Below are positions 55,125-64,000 of a stretch of 64,000 nucleotides of DNA, piece after piece. A program made the position numbers and the translations under genes. Every line of letters starts with the position of its first letter. The stretch's first letter is position 1. The DNA is from Erythrophleum ivorense (lineage: Eukaryota > Streptophyta > Magnoliopsida > Fabales > Fabaceae): the NCBI GenBank assembly GCA_026724425.1, contig JAIUCV010000008.1, forward strand, positions 25,497,470-25,561,469, read 5' to 3'. The notes beneath the pieces were generated by a model, which was not told the origin of the DNA, searched no databases, and saw only the letters and a list, made by a program, of their open reading frames with translations.

Positions 55125-56629
55125 TACCAATATTATGCTAATCAATCCGGGTAATCGCTCGCTGTTTCAAAAATGTTCAAAATTCGTTAGTTGGTGCATC
55201 ATTATTATTAACTTGACGACTTGCCCAATCCTCAAGGAATTTATTATCCCATAGAGAAGAAGGGTGTGAAGATCAATTTAAGAAGGAATAACTCCCTACA
55301 TAATTGACACCGGAATGTTCAGCAAGTTAATATAACGATCCACTAACAATCATATTATGACTTCGGATGTAATATCTTGACATGAGAAGTAATAGAAAAT
55401 GTTGCACTCTTTCTTGAGAAACCTATTGCTCCATAAAAGATAAGAGTGGCAATTAAACCGAGAGAAGTATGCCCTTATACACGATTTTATGCCTTAAAAT
55501 GATTCAAATCTCTAGTCAAGCCATTACATCTGCCCATCGTGGATTTTATAATCATCCAAAATTCTGAACGTACTCGCTTTTTTTTATTGAAAATTCGTCA
55601 TTTTGTGGAGGTTTGTTTTAATGGAAATAGATTGGGTATTGTTTATTAGCTTATCTTACCTCCTTTTATGGTATGTTATGAATATGTGAAGAGAATGAAT
55701 GTATGCTGAATGAGCCCCCTTTTGTGGGATTAAGGAATGCGATTATGGCCTTTCTGGGGTCGGAAACCTGCTAGGTAAGGGTTGGTTTAGCTAATGCGTA
55801 CTTTCATCATAATCAATGTATGTCCTATTGTGCAATGACATATCATTAATTATTCCAGTAAATAGCGACAATGTGTCACTTTCCTTATGGATATCATTGG
55901 ATGCATGAATGTGATATATAAGCGATTGGAAGCACCCTTCTTTGTCCTAATATGGGTAGATCCTAGGTTAGGAGTATTGGTTCATAGAAGTTCGGCTCTA
56001 CCTACTTTGGAAGTATCTATGGCTCGACTATCAGTGCAAATTTTTTATGGTGGATCTATAATCCCTAATCATTGGTCCCTAAATTGCCCTCGCCGTGAGA
56101 TGAGGATCTTATTATATGAACCCAACCTTGAGAGTAAAAGAGATTCTACATAGGTCCAATCCATATAACAAGGTACAATTTAGGCGAGGTCTTCATGATA
56201 ACCTCAGGAAGCACAAGGCTTCACAGGGAAATCAATATAAACCCCTACTAATCTAAGAACACTCAGACCCGAGTATAGGGCCCATGACGTGTGTGAGAAG
56301 GGCATTTACCTCTTTATCCTATGGACTACCCTACCCTCATCTGCTAAGCAGATTGACAGAATAAAAGATAGAAACAGAAGAAGAGACAGAAACATATATA
56401 TACAAAAATAAGAAGTAAGATATAAAAACATGGTCATCTATCCTAAGGTTTTTTCCACATATTATCTAACCTAACATATACAAAATAAAGCATATACAGC
56501 AAGCATGTGGAAGACATATTATCTACCTTAATCATATAAGGCAAACAACAAATAAAAGGGAGAACAGAAATAAGAGAAGGCCATAATATTTTGCACAACG
56601 AACTTCAATTGAGCTTGACTCTCAAGCAT
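55125..56629 (-). other. Leader (5' UTR) of element 3
   Basis: About 1.5 kb between primer site and ORF1. No long sense open frame is present; an 88-residue plus-strand frame at 55887-56153 is antisense and looks accidental. The sequence is conserved with element 4's leader in the opposite orientation. Confidence 0.75.
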
Positions 56630-56647
56630 TCCCCAGTGGAGTCGCCA
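56630..56647 (-). other. Primer binding site of element 3
   Basis: TGGCGACTCCACTGGGGA on the minus strand, three bases inside the 5' LTR. It starts with TGG to pair with CCA, and is shared with element 4 except for one base. It differs from the initiator-Met site of elements 1 and 2. An Arg tRNA is the primer reported for Ogre elements. Confidence 0.82.
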
Positions 56648-57239
56648 AACTGTCACACCCGAAAATGCGACCGCGTGGCGCTTTGCTCACATAAATTCAA
56701 AAGATTTTAGCATTTTCAAATGAAATTGGAAAACAAGATTCAAAATTAAAATGAAATGTAAGGGTTCAGGAGTCGCCACCAAAATTTTAATTTTTAAGAG
56801 GCAAAACTTTGGAAAAACCTTTTTATTTGGAAAAATAGTTTACAAACCAGAAAATGGATCCGGGAGTCGATTGTGAGTGGAGAAGGTGTTAGGCACCCCA
56901 CTACACCCATTACTAAGAACGGTTACCCTAAGTCAGTTGTGCAAAAATAAAATGGCCTTAATTCTATTTCAATTCTCCCTAACAAATCACATGCAAAATA
57001 GGAATAAAGAAATAAAAGGAAATAAAGTTGAAAGAAAATAAAATAAAAAAAAAGTAGAAAAAGAAAGGAAGTCGATATTAAAATAAAACAGAAAGAAATT
57101 TAAGAATTAAAATAAGAAGGAAATGAATGAAATTAAGAGAAAGATGTTTATTTACAAGGGCAGACTTGACCTAGGATGAAAGGCTAGGTCCTACGTACCC
57201 TTTAGGAGGGATCAAAGTCCACGTAGTTCGATGGGAGAT

Positions 57240-58680
57240 TGTATTTGTTGATTTTTTTTGTTTTTGTGTTTTTGTGTTTTTGTGTTTTTTTTCTTCTTAC
57301 TTTTGGTTTTTATTCTTTGTTTTCTTTTTCGAAAAGACAGAGAAAATAAAATTACTTTTTCCTTTAACAAATAAAATGATTTTGAAATTAGTTGATGTGT
57401 TTTAATTTGTTAAAGAAAAATTTAATTTCACTTTCCTTGCATTTCCAGTTTTTTCTCTCTTTTCGTTATCATCATTTTTTTTTGCTTTTCATTCATTTGT
57501 TGTTTTTGTTTTATTCTTGTTTTTTTTTTCCTTTCTATTTTTATTTCTTTCTTCTTCTTTTTTTTGACTTTCAATTTTTCCAATAAAATTCTTTTATTAG
57601 ATATGACATTTGTTTTTAATTTTTTCTTTTGTCTTGATTTTTAATTTTTGATTGGTTTTGTTTTGACTTTTTTTTTTGTATTTTTGTTTTGTTTGATTTT
57701 TGTTTGATTTTCAATTCTTGATTGATTTTGTTGTTGTTTTTGTTTTGTTTTTTGTTTTGTTTGATTTTTGTTTTGGTTGTTTTTTTTTATTTTGTTTTTT
57801 TTAATTATTGTTTATATATATATTTTTGAAAACACAAAGAAAATAAAAATTACTTTTTCCTTTAACAAATAAAAAAAGTTTGAAATTAGTTGATGTGTCT
57901 TAATTTGCTAAAGGAAAATTTAATTTCACTTTTCTTGCTTTTTCCAAATTTTCCTCTCTCTTTTTTTTTCACCTTTTATCATTATCATACTTTGTTTTCA
58001 TTTTTAGTTCATTCTATGTTTTGCTCCCTTTCAACTTTGTGTTTCTTTGTTTTCTTTTTCGTGTTTTCTTTTTCCCTTTTTCTTTTTGGTATATATTTTT
58101 GTGTTTGTTTGTTTTTCTTTGTTTTTTATTTGCTTCTCTTTTTTTTATGTTCATTGATTATTTTCCCTTCTTTTTTTTATTTGTACATTTGATTCTTTGT
58201 TTATTTGTTTGCTTGTCTCTTTTTTGGTTTCCAATTTCATTTATTATTATTATTATTATTATTATTTTTTACTTTTTTACTTTGGTTTTAGTTTTTTTTT
58301 TGCTACTATTTTTGGGATTGATTGTTATTTCTTTTTTCGTTTTTCTTCTTGCCTTTTGAGTTTGTTTTATTCATCATTATTTCTATATTTTCCACTTTAT
58401 TACCTTTATCTTCTTTTTCTCTTACTACTTTTATTTTCTTGCTTATACTTCTCCTACTATCTTTTTTATTTATTTGTTTTTTAGGTCATTATTACTTTAT
58501 TATTCTTTTTCGATCCTTTTGTTTCTTTAGTCTTTTAGTTCTTTACCATTTGGTTTATTATTTAGTTGTTTATTAGTTTACTTACTTTTCTTCTTGCTAT
58601 TATTTTTTATTCTTATTATATTTATTATCATTATTTTTTTGTTTGAGATTTCAGCCATTATATTCTTCATTATACTCCTT
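57240..58680. repeat. T-rich low-complexity tract, 5' LTR of element 3
   Basis: The counterpart of 39730-41110, with length differences at homopolymers and a (TTA)n run at about 58241-58266. Its Phe-rich open frames are not genes. Confidence 0.8.
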
Positions 58681-60371
58681 TTCTTTTTCTTTTCTCTTGC
58701 TGCTTGCCTAGTTTGGAGATTGTTTTAAGTTTGTTTGAACTTGGGAATAACATTTCTCCTCTTTACCCACTTTGCAAAAAGAGTTTTGAAATAGATAAAT
58801 CTTTAAAACCCAAGATGATCCCTTTTATTTATGACTCGACCCATTTCTAATATTTGCTTTGTTTCCTTTTTGAAAGATTTTTTTTTTATTTTAATGAAGG
58901 TCCAAAAGGCATCAAGGGGGCTATGGTGCCGCACATGGCCTTTTGGTTGATAACTATGGGCTTGAGGGGATATGGAATCCCACACAGCCATACTAAGAAA
59001 AATAAAAAATAAAAAAAATAAAAAAAAATAAACGAATAAAATAGCTGAGATTTGTGAAGTGGGTGTTTAGTGTCCAGTGTTCAATATCACTATTAGGCAG
59101 GTTTATATTTACATAATCCGTACAGAATAAAAAAAAAAAGACAAAAATGAATAAACAAGGAAAATAAAAATAAAAATAAAATACAAATAAACATACAAAT
59201 ACAAATAAGAAAAAGAAGAGAATTCATAAAGAAACATAGGTTACAATTGGATCTTGCGACATGTTATCTCTTCCCACCGAGGTGCACACAGTCAGCCTCT
59301 GGGGTAGCATGACCCGGCTCCCCGTTCCATTCCATCAACGCGTTCATGTCACCAAAGGGGGTAGCACACACCATAGAAATGTAATACAGCCAAAATAGGG
59401 AGAGGCAGAATCGCAAAAACAGAAATTAGTTAAGGCAGAAACAAGGCAAACATGGCATGGTTCTTCTGATCACAATATCAAAACTCTATCCTAAGGGTTA
59501 ATACAATTTCCAAACACGAATATGAATCAACAGTCAGTCTATAACATTGACCAATTCTGGACAAACAGCCCAGACTCACATAAAATTTGACACCAGTTAA
59601 GAGTTCCAGATTTCAATCTCCAATATCCAAAATAGATGATCAACTGGAATCAACCCACAGAGCACATCGACATCCTTTCCTTTTTTTTTATACCCAAGAG
59701 GATGCAGAGATAAGTAAATAAACCAAACAGGCGAAATCTAAACTCCAAAATAATCAAAATCCAGCGGCCACAGACTCACAGCTCATCCCATTATATCGAA
59801 TTAATAATCAACTGGGTTCAACTCATAACAGATCAACCATTTTTAGCATCGAGGTATAAGAGGATGCAAAGACAAAGAGGTATACCAGACCAGACAAGGA
59901 AGAACAGACAAATCAATCATCCTAAATGGACCTCAGACTCACAGTGCATTCAATCCATAAGTCATTCAGAACAAATCAACACTCACAATTAACATTTTAG
60001 GGGTGACTGGGAATGATAGGATTTACCTTTGATGCCTCAAAACTCGAGTGATTTTTCTTCGGTCGACCGCCCTCTATTCTGCCCTCATCTTCAACCTTGA
60101 GTTCTCGGTTTCCCTGCGAGAATTCCTTCAACTCGGCATCCTTCTTCGCCCTTCCAGGAGTCTCGCTGCACTCGCTCGACCTCTTTCCTTCTTCGATCTC
60201 TCCTTCTCGAGTCCCTCAGCCTTAAACCAAATAGCCCCATCGTGATTTCCACTCCAACCCCTCCGTCTCTCCAATTTCTCTCTAGTTGGAAAATTCCCAA
60301 ACCCCTATCTCAGATTTCTTTCCCAGCTTCCCCCCGAAAAACCAACCCCCTCCAAATTCCTCCCTCCTTTG

Positions 60372-60379
60372 CTTTTATA
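60372..60379 (-). promoter_or_regulatory. TATA box, 5' LTR of element 3
   Basis: TATAAAAG on the minus strand, inside CTTATAAAAGCAAAGG, about 715 bp from the LTR edge and 350 bp before the donor-like site at 60026. This is the best core-promoter candidate for the Ogre transcript. Confidence 0.65.
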
Positions 60380-61096
60380 AGCGCTCACAGGTGGTCCCAA
60401 TCTCATCTTCGTACCCCCCTCTGCTCCACTAATTCCTGTGCTCACGCTCGCGATTCCCTCTCGTACGAATCGCGTCGTCTCGCCTCTGGTGTGGTCACGC
60501 GAGGGGACACCAGAGCAGAGAGAAAAGGGGGGGGACCAGAGAGCGTCTAGAGTTTCCTCTCTTCCGTCGGTTCTTTTCCTTCGGCTTCAAAAGTTCTCGA
60601 TGCATTAGTGGGTTCGGGTTAGGGAAGCTAGAGGCCCAATGCATCAGTGGGTTTGGGTTAGAGAGGCTGGAGGCCCAGAACTCATGGATGGGCTTATTCT
60701 CTTTTAGTTTTTCTCTTTTTTTTTTTTTATTTTAGGCCCAATTTCGGATTAACTTTGGGTTGAACTCCTTTTCTTTTTTTTTTGGGTGAACTCATGGATT
60801 GAACAAAATGGGCCTATTCTCTTTTAGTTTTCTCTTTCTTTTTTTTTTTATTTCATTTATTTTGGATTTTTGTTACTCTCCCCCTTTGATATATATATAT
60901 TTTTTATTTTGGATTAATTGGCATTTACCCTCTTTTTTTTTATTTTAAATTTAAGTCCCCCCTTTTTTTTATTTTTTATTTAAGCTTATTAAACTAAAAG
61001 GATTTTTTTTTGGATTTTTTATTTTCATTTTTTTATTAGTTTAACTTTATTATTATTTTGAGATATGCTTGGACAAAATACGGTGTTTACAATTGG

Positions 61097-61425
61097 AATC
61101 ATTTTTTTAGGGCATCAATTGTGTAGAAAGGCATATTTCTCTCAAATTGATTGTCAACTACTTTTTTTCAATGAAGCAGTAAGTTTCTCGAGAAAAAGTA
61201 TAAAGTTTTTTTCCTTTTCTTAGACCAAGACATTATTCTCAATGGTATATGAGCAAGTACACAACACTAAATCTATCATATATCAGTGGAGCATTCGGTT
61301 GATTCATTATTTTTATTATCAAAGCTAACTCCTAAGCATCAATTGTGTGCGAACTGTCCCTTCTTAAACTAAGTATGAGCCATAACTCCCTAGAAATCAA
61401 TAGGCTCCTATTGGAATGTAACAAT
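61097..61425 (+). other. Element 4 leader, continuation after element 3
   Basis: Aligns, with many differences, to the reverse complement of element 3's leader at about 55.23-55.45 kb: ATGAAGCAGTAAGTTTCTCG against ATGGAGCAATAGGTTTCTCA, and later GCATCAATTGTGTG and CTTCTTAAACT. After about 61425 the match stops before ORF1 would begin. Confidence 0.65.
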
Positions 61426-64000
61426 AAAATAAATAAAATAAAATATCAACAAACACTAATAATTTACTAACTAATTATAAAAGACAATCTTAAATAACAT
61501 CCACAAAAATAATAAGTTGCGACATGATGTCGCCAGTTTAGTGCTGAAGTAAAAAGGGTTAAGATGACTACAAGGGTCAAGCCGGTTGAGAGCCTAAATG
61601 GAATTGCCCATAACAAATAAAAAATTTGAAACTCTTTGAGAGTTAATGTTGTTAGTCTTACTCCTTATCGTGAAACCATACAGTCCCGAAGGAAGCTGAA
61701 GGATCCGAAATGACCCTGCAGATTATCCAAAGAAATTCAAATTGGCTAGATTTTCCACAGACATCATACATGTGAAATTTAGTTTGTTTCCTTAGGATGA
61801 TTTGTCAACTTTATTTATCCCTATGTGCAATAAGCATATGAGGAAAATAAAGGTTCAATGAGAAAAGTTGTTACCATAAATATAAATAGAAAGGGGCTAG
61901 TCTTCCTTTTAAATCAATTAGTAGTCTTAATCTACCTTATAGGGGGCAGTAAGTGCCCAAAAGGAAATTAGGATTCCTTATCTTGAAGGGCCTTCATGCC
62001 AAAATCAAAACACCCATTGGTTTTTAGGTCAAACAATATAATAAAATTGCATCCATGCATTGTCATAAGGCATTCCATGTTGAAAATCCTAAAATCTATA
62101 AGTATAAGGTTTTTGGTTCTTTGCAATGGAAAGATTAACTTAAGCTAAAAATTCAAATAAGAAGCTACATTCCTAAATAGCTAAGGTGAGGAAATGAGGT
62201 ATAGTTCAAAGAGGTAAAGGTGTGTCATTTGATTAGGCAAAAGGAAGCTCCCAGAAGTCTTGATAAAGTCGCTTATTACTCCCTAACTTTTCATACCCCC
62301 TTTGTTTGCAAATTGTTACTTTTCACCCACTATCATCCAAAAAAAAAAACTCAAACCATCAATCTCTAAACTCATTGAGCTTGACCCTTTTGAGAACCAC
62401 AAACCATATCAATCAAGACACTTGTCATTTGCCTCTATTGGGACCTTTGTCCTTTACCTGATTTGCAACTGATAAGCTACTTCCTTCACTAGCCTCTAGC
62501 CTTCACACCCAAGATGGCATTGTCCAAAGAATTTGCAAACTTAATCCTAAGGCAATGGGGCATTCCAAAAACAAAGGTTGCGACTTCTTCATGAACAAGG
62601 TGCAAGAGAACATAAGAAATAAAGTCTTAGGGAGATTTCCTAGTGATTGAACTCTTAAAGAAGTTGCTTGTCATATCATAATCAGTTAATGCTTGTTTGT
62701 TCAATATTCTTCTGTCAAGCTAAAATCCAAAGCTACCAGAAGTTGATTCATTAAACCTTATTTGATTTTACTTTGTCAATACAATGGTCATATGCTTCCA
62801 TCTCACCCTTTATGGACCCTTCCATTCCATCAATCATGATGACATAACTTCTTTCCTTGCATGTTTCTCCTAAATAACTAAAAATCCAAAAATATAATGT
62901 CCATAACTCCTTATAAAAAGAGTTAATCGATGTGAAAGGTTAAATCTGAAACTAATTATATGCCCTTAATTCAATTACAAAAAAAGGGAGAGAAAAGGCC
63001 AAATTACAAATGTGAATACATGTCCCACAAGCAAACTATGTCTAGGATACAAGGCATTTTTTTTTGTCTTCCTCAAAAACAAAGGAGTAACCTTTAGTCA
63101 CCTCAATTAAGCCAGGAGTGAGGTTCATGTCTTTCACCCTAATTGCAACCTTTGGGATGGGAAGTCTTTAACAAATTTTTATGCTGGCAATTTAAATATC
63201 AAGAGAAGGTTAGGTTCTTTCAATTATCCAAACACTTCTTAACTATTGCTAACCACTTTGGGCCTAAAAAAAAAATTCTTCAAATACCGAACATGAATTG
63301 AACCCGAGAAGCAATGAGAATTCAACATAAAGAAAAACAATTTTGGCATTATAGTGGATTCCTTCTAAGAAAAAAGATTAAATAAAAAAAAAGGAAACAA
63401 ATTGGAGGAAGAAAAGAAAAATCATAGGATGAAGGAAATTCTAAAAAGGAAAGCTCCCATAGATTAAATTTTGAAAAAGCCAAAGCTTTTAAAAGGGAGC
63501 TTCACCTTAGAATGCAATCAAGGGGCAAAATTCTCAAAGAAGAGTTTTATGTGGCACAAGAGGTCAAAAAAAAAGAAGGAAAAGTCTCCATAAAAGAGTT
63601 GAGCTGAATAAAAAGATTTTTAAAAGAAAAGATTGAGTTAATTGTCATGAGCTGATTGGTCCTGCCAATATGGTACAATTACTAGATCAAAATTCTCATT
63701 GTAAACGTACATGAATATTTGGGCCTAGTTAACTTTTTTTCTTAAGCTGCACTTTCACCCACTAGACCCCATTACAACCCGAAGACATCCTCTCTTGTTA
63801 TGTGAATTTCAAGTATAGAATTTTGTTAAACTATAAGCAAAGGAGACCAATAGGAGACTTGAGGGGGACATGTTAATTCTTGAGCCTGATGTCTTTATTT
63901 CATAAACCTATCTACCAAGGCCACACTATAAGCATCAAAAGTCCTTATTGAGGTTTAGCTTGTTTGAAAATAATGGGGCAGATTTTCTTGAAGGGAATGA
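61426..64000. other. Unrecognised non-coding DNA
   Basis: About 2.6 kb without an open frame of note. It should hold element 4's ORF1 and gag if that element were intact, but I see no resemblance, so the region is decayed, deleted or replaced by another insertion. Phrases such as CCCCATTACAACCC near 63768 and long purine-rich stretches around 63.4-63.6 kb recall the non-coding 3' regions of Athila-type elements, but this is only an impression. Confidence 0.4.

Larger units (their letters stand above)
39139..61091 (-). mobile_element. Element 3: full-length Ogre-type (Tat clade) element, 21,953 bp
   Basis: A complete minus-strand element: 5' LTR 56651-61091, primer site 56630-56647, leader, ORF1 (53148-55124), gag-protease (49390 to about 52705), a 186-bp intron, RT-RNase H-archaeal-type RNase H-integrase (45755-49203), 3' UTR with a minisatellite, polypurine tract and 3' LTR 39139-43560. 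The 5-bp duplication ATTGG lies at 39134-39138 and 61092-61096. The extra ORF before gag, the intron between protease and RT, the second RNase H and the size of about 22 kb are together the hallmarks of Ogre elements. Many stops and several frameshifts make it non-coding for a full polyprotein. Confidence 0.93.
56651..61091 (-). repeat. Element 3, 5' LTR (4441 bp)
   Basis: Starts TGTCACACC and ends GGTGTTTACA, followed by ATTGG. In sense direction: about 700 bp upstream region, TATA box 60372-60379, a GC-rich transcribed part, donor-like AAAG/GTAAAT (intron side from 60026), a long A-rich tract (57240-58680) and a conserved terminal block around 56.85-56.95 kb shared by all three Ogre-type LTRs in the window. 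Confidence 0.92.
32062..61425 (+). mobile_element. Element 4: Ogre-like element, 5' part, split by element 3
   Basis: Visible parts are the 5' LTR 32062-37995, primer binding site 37999-38016, leader 38017-39138, and leader continuation 61097 to about 61425. The two leader parts align in order with the reverse complement of element 3's leader (56.6 down to about 55.2 kb), including AATTAATGATATGTCATTGCACAA at about 38825 and GTTTCTCGAGAAA near 61173, showing that element 3 entered between them. No gag or pol of element 4 is seen before 64000. The bases before the LTR are CCGGG, inside element 2's RT. Confidence 0.8.

Overview
This window is 64 kb of gene-poor plant nuclear DNA made almost entirely of LTR retrotransposons and their debris. 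I found no intact host gene, no tRNA or rRNA gene and no CRISPR array. The lineages present (a Tekay/Del-type chromovirus, a 22 kb Ogre/Tat-type element, a hAT-like non-autonomous transposon, a possible CACTA end) point to a seed plant, probably a eudicot with large repetitive blocks. The species cannot be told from the sequence.

Layout, left to right. 1-13.4 kb is old, AT-rich repeat debris: solo LTR A (2086-4354, minus), a possible CACTA end (4.9-5.1 kb), truncated LTR B (5136-6801, plus), a different LTR fragment (6802-7.54 kb), a chromovirus integrase relic (7.6-8.43 kb, plus), and solo LTR C (8541-12207, minus). 13382-26710 is solo LTR D (plus), split by a complete minus-strand Tekay-type element (element 1, 16650-26535) with target-site duplication (TSD) TATTA. 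27040-32061 is the left half of a second Tekay-type element (element 2, plus), cut inside its reverse transcriptase by a plus-strand Ogre-like element (element 4, from 32062). Element 4 carries an 876-bp hAT-like insertion in its long 5' LTR, and its leader is cut at 39138 by a complete minus-strand Ogre (element 3, 39139-61091, TSD ATTGG). Element 4's leader resumes at 61097 to about 61425. 61.4-64 kb is unrecognised non-coding DNA, probably repeats.

Inferred order of events: solo LTR D formed before element 1 entered it; element 2 preceded element 4; element 4 preceded element 3. All polyproteins here are broken, mostly by TAG stops where the family normally has Gln (CAG). This fits C-to-T decay at methylated CHG sites. 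Catalytic residues are otherwise largely preserved.

The most interesting signals are: (1) a possible 2.57-2.59 kb leader intron in the Tekay-type family, from a donor inside the 5' LTR to an acceptor 4 nt before the gag ATG, which would remove the primer binding site from spliced RNA; (2) an array of TCGCTATAGCGA-like palindromes around the TATA box of the same LTRs; (3) in the Ogre, an in-frame 186-bp intron, an upstream coiled-coil ORF of unknown function, a 25-bp minisatellite in the 3' UTR, and duplicated stem-loops at the polypurine tract; (4) tRNA-like modules inside the hAT-like element.
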